Shown: positions 9,597 through 18,279, counted from the stretch's first letter. The stretch: 64,000 bases of DNA from Chryseobacterium sp. W4I1 (GCF_030816115.1 NZ_JAUSXQ010000001.1:3825001-3889000); one strand, 5' to 3'. The notes: generated by a model from the letters alone, not told the origin. A program made the numbers and translations.

Positions 9597-11504
9597 ATGG
9601 AAAATATAGGTACACAAGGATTTTCATTTGATTTACCAAAAGGAAATTCATCCATCATAAAAGTAATCGGTGTAGGCGGCGGCGGAAACAATGCCCTGAA
9701 ACACATGTACGAAAAAGGTATTTACGGAGTAGATTTCGTGGTCTGTAATACCGATGCCCAGACTTTAGATAATAACCCCGTTGCCAACAAGGTACAGCTG
9801 GGAACTACCATTACAGAAGGTCTTGGTGCCGGTGCAGATCCTGAAGTAGGAGAAAAATCTGCTATCGAAAGTATTGAAGAGATCAAAGCATCTATGGGTC
9901 AGAATACCAAAATGGTATTTATTACGGCCGGAATGGGTGGTGGTACTGGTACAGGAGCAGCTCCCGTTATTGCTAAAGTAGCCAAAGATATGGGAATTCT
10001 AACGGTAGGTATCGTTACCGTTCCTTTCAGCTTTGAGGGTAAAAGAAGACTTGAACAAGCCGAAATAGGTCTTGAAAAACTAAGAAATAATGTTGATTCA
10101 CTGATTGTGATCAATAATGATAAACTGAGACAGCAATTTGGAAACCTTGGATTCAAGCAGGGATTCTCAAAGGCCGATGAAGTTTTAACCAATGCAGCCA
10201 AAGGAATGGCAGAAGTTATTACCGGTTACTTTGATGTAAACATTGACTTTAGAGATGCTAAATCTGTGCTTCAGAACTCCGGAACAGCTTTGATGTCTAC
10301 AGGAATCGCTTCAGGCGAGAACAAAGCCGAAGAAGCCGTTAAAAAAGCATTAGATTCTCCGTTATTGAATGATAACAAGATCACCGGTGCTAAAAATGTT
10401 CTTCTATTGATCAGAAGTGGTGCTGAAGAAGTAACCATGGACGAGATCGGGGTGATTATGGATCATATCCAGAAAGAAGCAGGAAATACCGCTGATATTA
10501 TTTTCGGGGTCGGTGCTGATGAGGAATTAGGAGATTCTGTAAGCGTTCTTGTGATCGCAACAGGTTTTTCAAATGACAGCAAAAGATTTGCAGGTCCTAC
10601 GGAAAAGATCAGAATCAGTCTTAATGACAGTCTTGAAACTCCAAAAGCCTCTCCTTTTAAAACAAGAGAAGAAAGAGAAACCTCTTCTGAATCACCTCGT
10701 GATTTCGGAGGAAAACATACGTTCAGACTGGATGATGAAGACAGTGATGTTCCGCAATTCGGCATGATCTCTTCAGAAAAAAAAATGATCGTTGAAGAAG
10801 AAATTAAAACAGAAATAAAATTCTTTGACCAACAGGAAGATACACAGGATAACTGGAGAAACGAAGAAGAATCCGGGGAAGAGTCTTACAGCCTGTTCTC
10901 TTACGATGAAGAAGGAGAAGATCCTAATGATCTCGAAATTGAATCTTTTAAATTTGATTTCGATTCAAAAAAAGATGAAACTCCGTCTACACCTGCCAGC
11001 AGACCTTTCTCAGACGATAAACCTGTTGAATTCAGTTTCTTTGTTAATAATAACTCTTCATCCAATGAGCCTAAGACAGATTTCGGACAGCCAAAAGCAG
11101 AATTTTCTGCTCCAGCCAATGCTGTAACTGAAATCCCGGTTCAGGCTCTTGAAACATTCTTTCAGACAAGACAGGAAGAACCGAAAACTGAAACAAAACC
11201 AGCCTTTGAGGAAAAAACAGAAATTGAAGCTCCAAAACATGCAGAATCTGAGTTCACTTTTGTGAACAAAGCCGTTGATCAGGAAAGAATTGTGGAGAGA
11301 AGAAATAAATTAAAAGAATTCAATTCACGTTATCAAAGCTTTGACAGCACAAGCGAATTTGAATCTGTCCCGGCTTTCAAAAGAAAAAATATCTCTATTG
11401 ATGGAACCAATGCCTCAGATCAGAACATCAACACGTACCTTTCTGACAACAATGGGAACATGCAGGTAAGAGAGAACAGATTTTTAAATAAAGACGTAGA
11501 CTAA
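9597..11504 (+). CDS. ftsZ: Cell division protein FtsZ
   Basis: This tubulin-like GTPase forms the Z ring. The N-terminal GVGGGGNNALKHM, the tubulin signature GGGTGTGAAPVIA near residue 115 and NNDKLRQQFG are intact. The globular part ends near residue 330. It is followed by an unusually long, acidic, low-complexity linker, giving 635 residues against about 380-400 in E. coli. A VPAFKRKN segment near residue 590 resembles the C-terminal peptide that binds FtsA, but about 40 residues follow it rather than the usual few. Long FtsZ linkers are known in Bacteroidota. Confidence 0.97.
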   Translation: MENIGTQGFSFDLPKGNSSIIKVIGVGGGGNNALKHMYEKGIYGVDFVVCNTDAQTLDNNPVANKVQLGTTITEGLGAGADPEVGEKSAIESIEEIKASMGQNTKMVFITAGMGGGTGTGAAPVIAKVAKDMGILTVGIVTVPFSFEGKRRLEQAEIGLEKLRNNVDSLIVINNDKLRQQFGNLGFKQGFSKADEVLTNAAKGMAEVITGYFDVNIDFRDAKSVLQNSGTALMSTGIASGENKAEEAVKKALDSPLLNDNKITGAKNVLLLIRSGAEEVTMDEIGVIMDHIQKEAGNTADIIFGVGADEELGDSVSVLVIATGFSNDSKRFAGPTEKIRISLNDSLETPKASPFKTREERETSSESPRDFGGKHTFRLDDEDSDVPQFGMISSEKKMIVEEEIKTEIKFFDQQEDTQDNWRNEEESGEESYSLFSYDEEGEDPNDLEIESFKFDFDSKKDETPSTPASRPFSDDKPVEFSFFVNNNSSSNEPKTDFGQPKAEFSAPANAVTEIPVQALETFFQTRQEEPKTETKPAFEEKTEIEAPKHAESEFTFVNKAVDQERIVERRNKLKEFNSRYQSFDSTSEFESVPAFKRKNISIDGTNASDQNINTYLSDNNGNMQVRENRFLNKDVD

Positions 11505-11511
11505 AATAATA

Positions 11512-11616
11512 TAACAATGTAGAAATGTACCAATGTAACAATAATAACCATCATGGAAGCTTGTCGAACTATCGACGCATTCTCAATTGGTAAACCGTTA
11601 CATTGATACATTGTTA
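11512..11616. repeat. Nested inverted repeats in the ftsZ-yqeY spacer
   Basis: The outer arms are TAACAATGTA (11512-11521) and TACATTGTTA (11607-11616). The inner arms are CAATGTAAC (11531-11539) and GTTACATTG (11597-11605). Between them a GTCGA-acta-TCGAC hairpin stands at 11563-11576. All stems are perfect. The structure nearly fills the 123 bp spacer, like a small folded RNA element or degenerate repeat unit. Confidence 0.65.
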
Positions 11617-11627
11617 AATTTCAAAAA

Positions 11628-12074
11628 ATGAGTTTAGAAAATACAATAACCGAAGCTATTAAAACAGCGATGAGAGCGAAAGACAGAGTCGCTTTGGACT
11701 CTCTGAGAGCTGTAAAAGCTCAAATTTTAAATCTACACACTGAAGCGAGAGGAGTTGAAGTTTCTCCGGAGCAGGAAATTGCAATCCTTCAGAGAATGAT
11801 TAAACAGCGTAAAGATTCTTTCGAGCAGTTTTCAGCACAGGGAAGAAATGACCTTGCAGAAGTTGAAGAGGCTCAGATGAAAGTAATCGAGCAGTTTCTT
11901 CCTAAACAATTAAGCCCGGAAGAACTGGAAGCAGAAATAAAAAATATTATTTCAGAAACTGGAGCTGAGTCTGTTAAAGACTTAGGTAAGGTGATGGGAG
12001 CTGCTTCAAAAGCATTAGCAGGAAAGTCAGATGGGAAAAGTATTTCCGAGATGGCTAAGAAGCTTCTTTCTTAA
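11628..12074 (+). CDS. GatB/YqeY domain-containing protein
   Basis: This 148-residue all-helical protein matches the YqeY family throughout, with RAVKAQILN, VEEAQMKVIEQFLPKQL and a C-terminal GKVMGAASKALAGKSDGKSI segment. The domain is related to the tail of GatB, which contacts tRNA in the amidotransferase, but free-standing YqeY proteins have no settled role. It follows ftsZ and is the last gene before the strong terminator at 12173, so it may be co-transcribed with the division genes. Confidence 0.9.
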   Translation: MSLENTITEAIKTAMRAKDRVALDSLRAVKAQILNLHTEARGVEVSPEQEIAILQRMIKQRKDSFEQFSAQGRNDLAEVEEAQMKVIEQFLPKQLSPEELEAEIKNIISETGAESVKDLGKVMGAASKALAGKSDGKSISEMAKKLLS

Positions 12075-12172
12075 AACGGGATGCCTTGTAAGATCCGGGA
12101 TATATAGCCGGAACACCAAATACAAGCCCTAAAAAACAGGATATCCAACCTTTGCATATCGATTTGATTAAA

Positions 12173-12210
12173 GAAGCCCTGAACATTAATGTTCAGGGCT
12201 TCATTTTTTG
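12173..12210 (+). terminator. Strong intrinsic terminator after the dcw cluster and yqeY
   Basis: A perfect 14 bp stem is formed by GAAGCCCTGAACAT and its complement (12173-12202) with a TA loop, followed by ATTTTTT. It lies about 100 bp after the yqeY stop. Confidence 0.9.
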
Positions 12211-12517
12211 GATATTCAAATAATTAATCCAGTCATTGTGATTGAAAACTGAATAGGTTCTATTTAACTCATGTCGTGTTAAATAATTTGAATGCTCGAG
12301 GGAAAGCAGTAAATGGTTTTTTCATGGTCATTGTTTTTAGAATCATTTCAAATTTAATAAATATTTATCATTATTCATAGTTTTATTGTACATATTTCTT
12401 AATATTATTGAAACATTAATATTCTATTAATTTTATCTGACTAAGCCGCCGATAGTTTTTATATATTGAAGAAAAGCTAAGAAATGATTAACTTTGTATC
12501 GATAAAAAACAAAATAT
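12211..12517. other. AT-rich intergenic region before the bacilliredoxin gene
   Basis: No ORF or RNA gene is visible in this 307 bp stretch. It has A/T-rich tracts and, at its right end, the putative promoter at 12466-12496. A loose TTTAA/TTAAA repeat around 12263-12282 is the only other structure. Confidence 0.5.
12466..12496 (+). promoter_or_regulatory. Bacteroidota-type promoter of the bacilliredoxin gene
   Basis: TTG (12466-12468) is followed after 20 bp by TAACTTTG (12489-12496), matching the -33 TTG and -7 TAnnTTTG elements of Bacteroidota sigma factor promoters. The start codon is 21 bp further on. Confidence 0.65.
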
Positions 12518-12928
12518 ATGTATCCAACAGATTTAGTAATGCCTATGAAGGCAGAACTTACAGATAAAGGTTTCGAAGATTTAACATCTCCAGCACAGGT
12601 AGAAGCGGCTTTAAAGCAGTCTGGAACCACTTTATTGGTAATCAATTCCGTTTGTGGATGTGCAGCAGGTGCTGCAAGACCAGGAGTTGTATATTCTTTG
12701 ACAGGAGATAAAAAGCCAGATCATTTAACAACTGTTTTCGCAGGATTTGACACAGAAGCTGTAGCAGAGGCAAGAAAGCACCTTGCTCCATTCCCTCCAA
12801 GCTCTCCATGTGTGGCTCTTTTCAAGGACGGTGAATTGGTCCACATGCTGGAAAGACACCACATCGAAGGAAACCCTGCAGGCGCTATTGCAGCAAACCT
12901 TCAGGCTGCTTTTGATGAGTATTGCTAA
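12518..12928 (+). CDS. BrxA/BrxB family bacilliredoxin
   Basis: This 136-residue thioredoxin-fold protein belongs to the YphP/YqiW (bacilliredoxin) family, which removes bacillithiol from protein cysteines. The family active-site motif appears as NSVCGCAAGAARPG near residue 50, with a CxC rather than CxxC pair, and FPPSSPCVALFKDG lies in the second half. Its presence implies bacillithiol or a comparable low-molecular-weight thiol in this organism. It stands alone with its own promoter and terminator. Confidence 0.9.
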   Translation: MYPTDLVMPMKAELTDKGFEDLTSPAQVEAALKQSGTTLLVINSVCGCAAGAARPGVVYSLTGDKKPDHLTTVFAGFDTEAVAEARKHLAPFPPSSPCVALFKDGELVHMLERHHIEGNPAGAIAANLQAAFDEYC

Positions 12929-12951
12929 TAAAATAATAAATCTCAATACTG

Positions 12952-12982
12952 AACCGTTACATTATTTGTAACGGTTTTTTTA
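12952..12982 (+). terminator. Intrinsic terminator of the bacilliredoxin gene
   Basis: AACCGTTACA (12952-12961) pairs with TGTAACGGTT (12967-12976) across a 5-base loop and runs into a tract of T residues. Confidence 0.85.
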
Positions 12983-13021
12983 TTTAACACCATAAAAATT
13001 CTCTAAAAATCCAAATATTAT

Positions 13022-13029
13022 TATATTTG
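13022..13029 (+). promoter_or_regulatory. -7 promoter element abutting the GH3-family gene
   Basis: TATATTTG matches the Bacteroidota -7 consensus and ends 5 bp before the ATG at 13035. No clear TTG sits at the -33 distance. If functional, transcription would begin at or next to the start codon, giving a leaderless mRNA. Confidence 0.4.
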
Positions 13030-13034
13030 TTGGA

Positions 13035-14552
13035 ATGGCAACAAAGGCACTTTTTAATACTGTCGTCAACTGGTTTATCCGTCAAAGGATAGATCAGATA
13101 CAGAATTTCATGGACCATCCTATTGAAACTCAGAAAGGTATACTCTTTTCGCAGCTGTTTCATGCTGAGGATACGGAATATGGCAAAACCTATGGCTTCA
13201 ACTCTATTTCGAGCTATCAGGACTTTAAAAACAAGGTTCCGATCGTTTGTTATGAAGATTTTGAACCTTATATTGAAAAAGCAAGGCAGGGCTATAAGGA
13301 CGTCTCCTGGCCTGGATATATCAAGCATTTTGCAAAGTCTTCAGGAACCACCAATGCCAAAAGTAAATTTATTCCAATTTCTACAGAAAGCCTGGAGTAT
13401 TGCCATATGAAAGCAGGAAAAGATATGGTTTCCATTTATGCCAATAATCATCCTGAAAACCAGCTTTTCACCAATAAGAACCTTCGGCTTGGAGGAAGCT
13501 CTGAGCTCCATGCGGATTTTAATACGAAGTTTGGAGATCTTTCAGCCATTTTAATTGATAACCTTCCTTTCTGGGTAGAAATTACGACAACTCCCAGTAA
13601 AAAGGTCTCCCTGATGTCTGAATGGGAAAGCAAGCTTAAAGCAATTACTTCGGAAGTGAAGAATGAGGATGTGGGAAGTATCCTTGGCGTACCAAGCTGG
13701 ATGCTAGTGCTGCTTCAAAGGGTAATTAAAGAAACCGGCAACAGCAGCATTTCTGAGCTTTGGCCTAATTTAGAGGTCTTTTTTCACGGTGGAATCAGTT
13801 TTAAGCCCTACAGGGAGCAGTACCGACAGATCATCGGAAAAAACATCAATTACTACGAAATTTACAATGCTTCTGAAGGCTTCTTCGGAATCCAGGACAG
13901 ATCGAACAGTGATGAAATGCTTCTGATGCTGGATTACGGTATTTTTTATGAATTTATCCCAATGGATCAGTTTCACTTTTCCAATCCGAAAGTGGTCAGC
14001 CTGGAAGATGTAGAAGTGGGGAAAAACTATGCAATGGTCATTACGACCAATGGTGGATTGTGGAGATACCTTATCGGAGATACGGTAGTATTCACGTCAA
14101 TAAATCCTTTCAGAATAAAAATTACGGGAAGAACCAAGCATTACATCAATGCATTCGGGGAAGAACTTATGATCACGAATGTAGAATCTGCCCTTTCAAA
14201 GGCTTGTGAACTTACGGGAGCAAGTGTTGCTGATTTTACAGGTGCTCCTGTTTTTATGAAGGAAAATGAAAGTGGTGCTCACGAATGGATTTTTGAATTC
14301 AACCATAAACCCGATGATCTGGATCGTTTTACTGACGCCTTTGATCAGCATTTAAAGAAAATAAATTCGGATTATGAAGCTAAAAGATATAACAATCTGA
14401 CGCTGAAAAGGCCGATCGTTCATATTGCAAAACCTGATCTTTTTTATCAATGGCTTGAATCTAAAGGAAAACTGGGAGGCCAGAACAAAGTTCCGAGATT
14501 GAGCAACGACAGAGAGTATATAGATCCATTGCTTGAACTTAACGGAATATAA
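13035..14552 (+). CDS. GH3 auxin-responsive promoter family protein
   Basis: This 505-residue protein belongs to the GH3 branch of the acyl-adenylate-forming superfamily. Plant members conjugate amino acids to jasmonate or auxin; bacterial substrates are mostly unknown. The P-loop-like FAKSSGTTNAKSKFIPIS near residue 100, the YNASEGFFGIQ motif near 280 and the GLWRYLIGDTVVF followed by ITGRTKHYINAFGEEL region near 335-380 are all present, so the AMP-forming core looks intact. The gene is monocistronic, between two terminators. Family members are common in Bacteroidota genomes. Confidence 0.88.
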   Translation: MATKALFNTVVNWFIRQRIDQIQNFMDHPIETQKGILFSQLFHAEDTEYGKTYGFNSISSYQDFKNKVPIVCYEDFEPYIEKARQGYKDVSWPGYIKHFAKSSGTTNAKSKFIPISTESLEYCHMKAGKDMVSIYANNHPENQLFTNKNLRLGGSSELHADFNTKFGDLSAILIDNLPFWVEITTTPSKKVSLMSEWESKLKAITSEVKNEDVGSILGVPSWMLVLLQRVIKETGNSSISELWPNLEVFFHGGISFKPYREQYRQIIGKNINYYEIYNASEGFFGIQDRSNSDEMLLMLDYGIFYEFIPMDQFHFSNPKVVSLEDVEVGKNYAMVITTNGGLWRYLIGDTVVFTSINPFRIKITGRTKHYINAFGEELMITNVESALSKACELTGASVADFTGAPVFMKENESGAHEWIFEFNHKPDDLDRFTDAFDQHLKKINSDYEAKRYNNLTLKRPIVHIAKPDLFYQWLESKGKLGGQNKVPRLSNDREYIDPLLELNGI

Positions 14553-14641
14553 GAGGGAACTTCTTGCTGAAAGATGAAAGCTATTGAGCTCATAAACAAT
14601 ATCTAGTTTTAAAATCGGGATATTTGCTTTAAAAATATAAA

Positions 14642-14673
14642 AAAAACGCGGCCGAAATTTCGACTGCGTTTTT
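14642..14673. terminator. Bidirectional terminator between the GH3 gene and the lipoprotein gene
   Basis: AAAAACGC and GCGTTTTT enclose an imperfect CGAAATTTCG stem. It can serve the GH3 gene on the + strand and the convergent lipoprotein gene on the - strand. Confidence 0.7.
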
Positions 14674-14689
14674 CTGTATTTTAGAATTG

Positions 14690-15070
14690 TTATTTCTTTA
14701 AATCCTCCTTCAGTTTTTTTGCTCCCTCTTCTACTTTGGCGGCTCCTTTTGCAGCGGCGTCTTTTACATCCTGTCCGACTTCTTTAGCTCCGGCTTTAAT
14801 GTCTTTTCCCGCTTTATTAAGGTCTTCCTTCGTTTTCTGAGCTGCATTATCTATTTTGTTTCCGGCTTCGTCCATTTTAGATTTTACATCCTGTTTAGCC
14901 TTATCTACTTTGGCACTGTCTACAACATGAGAAGGTGTTTCTGACACTGTTGTAGTCGTGGTCGTTACAGACCCGTCAGCACTTTCGACTTGTTCTGTTT
15001 TTGTTGTAGATTTTGTACATGACACAGCAAATAATGCTACTGCAGCTGCTGCTAAGATTTGTTTTTTCAT
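14690..15070 (-). CDS. Small lipoprotein with LEA-like amphipathic repeats
   Basis: This 126-residue protein begins with a lipoprotein signal peptide ending in FAVSC, so Cys18 should be lipidated. A Thr/Ser-rich stretch (TTTTTTVSET) follows. The second half is a long alternating Lys/Ala/Asp/Glu helix with repeats of the type KAGKDIKAGAKEVGQDVKDA, resembling YtxH or LEA-type stress proteins. The function is unknown. It is the last gene of the minus-strand mutL group. Confidence 0.75.
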   Translation of the reverse strand: MKKQILAAAAVALFAVSCTKSTTKTEQVESADGSVTTTTTTVSETPSHVVDSAKVDKAKQDVKSKMDEAGNKIDNAAQKTKEDLNKAGKDIKAGAKEVGQDVKDAAAKGAAKVEEGAKKLKEDLKK

Positions 15071-15109
15071 ATTTTATATTTTTTTAAATGTTTTTCGTGT
15101 TTGAAAATT

Positions 15110-15472
15110 CTATTCGGATTTAGTTCCGGTAGCCGATGGTATCTCAGAGCTCTTTTGCTTTTTCTCTGTATCTGCCTTTTTCTTTTCGTCTTCCAGTTTC
15201 TTTTTATTCTCTTTTTCGAGTTCCTCTTTCAGTTTCTGTTCTTCTTTTTGAAGTTTGGCTGCCTGCTTTATAGAGTCCTGATAGTTCTGTGAAGACATTC
15301 TGATCTGGCGGACAATATCTATTGATGTAGCCCCTGATGAAAAGGAATCCACAGCTGCCGTATCATACTGCATCCTTACCTCCTGCTCTGCTGCAAAACC
15401 GGGAGTTTCTTTCTTGGAACAGGATATCAGTAACAGGGATACAATAAAAACCGCAGACAGTAAATTTTTCAT
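15110..15472 (-). CDS. Putative lipoprotein with charged coiled coil
   Basis: I do not recognise a named family. The 120-residue product has a signal peptide with lipobox LLISC, a middle segment and a highly charged Lys/Glu stretch (about residues 70-110) likely to form a coiled coil. It starts 4 bp before the end of the downstream-strand EEP gene's stop and probably shares its transcript. A periplasmic or outer-membrane anchored location is inferred from the lipobox. Confidence 0.65.
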   Translation of the reverse strand: MKNLLSAVFIVSLLLISCSKKETPGFAAEQEVRMQYDTAAVDSFSSGATSIDIVRQIRMSSQNYQDSIKQAAKLQKEEQKLKEELEKENKKKLEDEKKKADTEKKQKSSEIPSATGTKSE

Positions 15473-15476
15473 GGAA

Positions 15477-16451
15477 CTAATTTAGCAGAAATTCTGCAAT
15501 TACAGGATAGTGATCCGATAATTTTACAGACTGATCTACTTTATAGCTTAAAGGAATAATGGATTTTGAACTGAAAATATAATCAATTCTCAAAGGAACT
15601 TTATAGTCGTGGAAACTGGAGGAAATGCCATTTCCAACGGTCAGAAAGGCATCCTGAAGATCTTTTCCAAGGTTATAATATTCATAAGAATTAGGTACAG
15701 AATTGAAATCGCCTGCCAGAATCACGGGATAAGGTGAAAAATCAATTACTTTTCTGATCTTTCTGATCTGGTCTTCGTGGGCTTTAAAGGTAGGAGTCAT
15801 GTGAGAAAAAAGGGTGGCAATTTTTCCACCTTCTTTTGCAAAACCATCAAACTGAAGCATTGATTTATGCAACCTGAAAGGCTCCAGATATACATTAACC
15901 ACTCTTATGATCTTCCCGTTGATATCTACATCTGCATAAAAAGAGTTTCCTCTTGCACTTTCTTCAATCAGCTTTTCCTGTCTTATAATTTTATGTTTTG
16001 TCTTCAGAATAACGGAAGGGTATTTTACCATATCCCGTCTGATCGCTCTATTGGTATCTTTTTCCTGAACTAAAATAATATCAGCGTCCTGGTCCTTGAT
16101 GTATTTTTTGATTTTCTCCCATCCAAAATCTCCATACTTCACATTAAACGTAAGTACTTTGATATCTCTTACCGTCTTTAAATTTTCTGTTTTTGGAGAA
16201 AAATTTACCCATCTTCTTACAGGATTGTAAAAAAGAAAAGTTCCCAGTACAAAAGCAATGGCTATCTTTTTTCTTTTTATTACCCAAATCAAGGTGAGAA
16301 GAATATAGAGAATTATCAGGTAAGGAAAGCCTAGAGAAAGCACATTAAGACCTCCTAAAAGATTAGGTGGAATCCACGCATTACCTAATGTGCATAACAG
16401 CAAAACGGCGACAACGATATGAACAAAAAGTAATAACTGGCTCGGCTTCAT
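15477..16451 (-). CDS. Endonuclease/exonuclease/phosphatase family protein, membrane-anchored
   Basis: This 324-residue protein has two or three N-terminal hydrophobic helices (to about residue 85), followed by an EEP (DNase I-like) domain. EEP motifs are TFNVKYG, LVQEKD (metal-binding Glu), ILAGDFNSVPNSYEY (catalytic Asp/Asn) and LSDHYPVIAEF (catalytic Asp-His). The substrate could be nucleic acid or a phospho-compound; the topology suggests a periplasm-facing catalytic domain. It is a tandem paralogue of the next gene upstream. Confidence 0.87.
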   Translation of the reverse strand: MKPSQLLLFVHIVVAVLLLCTLGNAWIPPNLLGGLNVLSLGFPYLIILYILLTLIWVIKRKKIAIAFVLGTFLFYNPVRRWVNFSPKTENLKTVRDIKVLTFNVKYGDFGWEKIKKYIKDQDADIILVQEKDTNRAIRRDMVKYPSVILKTKHKIIRQEKLIEESARGNSFYADVDINGKIIRVVNVYLEPFRLHKSMLQFDGFAKEGGKIATLFSHMTPTFKAHEDQIRKIRKVIDFSPYPVILAGDFNSVPNSYEYYNLGKDLQDAFLTVGNGISSSFHDYKVPLRIDYIFSSKSIIPLSYKVDQSVKLSDHYPVIAEFLLN

Positions 16452-16530
16452 GAAATAACAGTCTAGAGTACGCTTTTGTATTCATCAAAAATCCTACCAA
16501 GACTGTAAGCTTTAACTAATTTTATGATTA

Positions 16531-17451
16531 TTAGTTATTTAATGAAAATGTTCCCACCACAGGATAATGATCTGAAAGATTTATACTTCGGTCTACCTGA
16601 TACGTCACCGGATGTATGGTTTTTGAGGTGAAAATATAATCGATCCTAATGGGAAACTTATAGTCATGAAAGCTTGTGGCGCTGCCTTTTCCGGCTTTTA
16701 CGAAAGCATCATCCAATCCATCGGAAAGGTGATAATATTCGTACGAATTGGGAACAGAATTAAGGTCTCCGGCAAGGATGACAGGATAGGGTGAGTTTCT
16801 GATGGCTTCTTTAATGCTATTTACCTGATCCTGGTGTTTTTTAAAAACAGGAATCAGTCTTTTAACGATGTTCTTCAGCTTTTGCTCATCTTCTTCCTTA
16901 ACGCCATCTAACCTAATCATTCCCTTTTCAAATTTAAAAGGTTCCAGATAAAAATTAACAAAACGGTAAATTTTTCCTTTGATTTCAATATCTGTTTGGG
17001 AAGCATATGCATTATTATAGTCATAATCGCTCTTGATCAATTCTCGGGAGTCTATAATTTTATGTTTTGAAAAGATTTTTAATATCCCATTTCCTTTAGC
17101 TTCTTCCATTCCGTTAACCGAAATTTTGTTTCCGGATTCCTGGAGCATAATGATATCTGCATTGGCATTATTCAGGTATTTTTCAATACCGGAGGCACCT
17201 AATGTTCCGGCTTTAACATTAAAGGAAACCATTTTCAGGTCTGCAGCATCTTTTTTACCGGAAGAGAAATTCACCCATCTCTGTACAGGATTCATGAAGA
17301 TAAGTCCTGCCAGCATAAACACAAAAGTTCTTTTTTTCCAGCTGAAAAGCCAGAAAATTGTAAATATACTATACAAAATAATAAGTACAGGAAATCCTAA
17401 GGAAAGCAAATTGAACCACGGGAATATTTTAGGCGGAACATAAGCGTTCAT
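16531..17451 (-). CDS. EEP family protein, tandem paralogue with an apparent N-terminal frameshift
   Basis: The 306-residue frame holds a complete EEP domain (SFNVKAG, MLQESG, ILAGDLNSVPNSYEY, LSDHYPVVG) and one hydrophobic helix. It lacks the first helix of its paralogue at 15477. That helix is encoded upstream in another frame: from GTG at 17521 the translation runs VKVFRLIILILHLGVLF. Dropping one base of TTTCC near 17469 joins it as VLFLLLGTLMNAY to this frame, matching the paralogue's LLLCTLGNAW. The full gene probably spans 16531-17521. It may be a sequencing error or a real lesion, with translation possible from the internal ATG. Confidence 0.82.
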   Translation of the reverse strand: MNAYVPPKIFPWFNLLSLGFPVLIILYSIFTIFWLFSWKKRTFVFMLAGLIFMNPVQRWVNFSSGKKDAADLKMVSFNVKAGTLGASGIEKYLNNANADIIMLQESGNKISVNGMEEAKGNGILKIFSKHKIIDSRELIKSDYDYNNAYASQTDIEIKGKIYRFVNFYLEPFKFEKGMIRLDGVKEEDEQKLKNIVKRLIPVFKKHQDQVNSIKEAIRNSPYPVILAGDLNSVPNSYEYYHLSDGLDDAFVKAGKGSATSFHDYKFPIRIDYIFTSKTIHPVTYQVDRSINLSDHYPVVGTFSLNN

Positions 17452-17527
17452 TAAAGTACCCAGCAGAAGGAAATAAAACTCCCAGGTGAAGGATCAGTAT
17501 GATTAAACGGAAAACTTTCACAGAATT

Positions 17528-18277
17528 TTAATTGAATCTATAAAGATGTTTTTTCCAGATCCTTGCAAGAATCCAGCCAACCAAAGCTCCTCCTACGTGC
17601 GCCAGGTGGGCAATACCTCCCCCGTTTCCGGAAACTCCCAGATATATGGAAACTACAATAACAATAGGCATCAGGTATTTTACCTTCATAGGAACAGGAA
17701 TAAACATCATCATAATCTTTGAATCAGGATAAAGTGTGGCAAAGGCTGCTACCACTCCGAAAATGGCTCCGGAAGCACCAACCATAGGGGTTGTCATAAT
17801 TTTGCTTAAATTATCTAAAAGCTCTTTCTGTTGGATTATAGATTCCGCATTCCCTACATACTGTACTCTTGCCCCAGATAGATAAGCATTAACATTGAAT
17901 CCCAGCTGTTGCAATTCATTGGTAACTTGCTGAACTTCAATGAAATTCCAGGCATTAAACAAAAAAAATGCACCTAAACCGCTTACAAAATAAAGGATCA
18001 AATATTTTTTTTCTCCAAGTGATTGCTCCAAAATAGGCCCAAAACTCCATAGTGTTAACATATTGAATAAAATATGCATAAATCCCCCCGTTTCTCTAAA
18101 AGAGGCATGCATAAACATATGAGTAATGATTTGCCAGGATTTAAAGTTCGGAGAAAAAGGATAAAATCCTGAAAGCATGTTGTATAAATAAGGGTACCAA
18201 AAAAAATTGGTTATTATACAAGCAATAATATTTATAATGATAATACTCCTTGTAATTGGCGGTATATTGTTAAACAT
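17528..18277 (-). CDS. Rhomboid family intramembrane serine protease
   Basis: This 249-residue polytopic protein has the rhomboid catalytic dyad: Ser in GASGAIFG near residue 168 and His in AHVGGALVGW near 227. The family HMFMHASF and GGFMHILFNMLTLW helix motifs are in the first half. A hydrophilic insert of about 40 residues lies between helices 3 and 4. It starts 2 bp after the mutL stop and is followed within 6 bp by the likely start of the EEP gene, so it is in the mutL operon. Confidence 0.93.
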   Translation of the reverse strand: MFNNIPPITRSIIIINIIACIITNFFWYPYLYNMLSGFYPFSPNFKSWQIITHMFMHASFRETGGFMHILFNMLTLWSFGPILEQSLGEKKYLILYFVSGLGAFFLFNAWNFIEVQQVTNELQQLGFNVNAYLSGARVQYVGNAESIIQQKELLDNLSKIMTTPMVGASGAIFGVVAAFATLYPDSKIMMMFIPVPMKVKYLMPIVIVVSIYLGVSGNGGGIAHLAHVGGALVGWILARIWKKHLYRFN

Positions 18278-18279
18278 TT

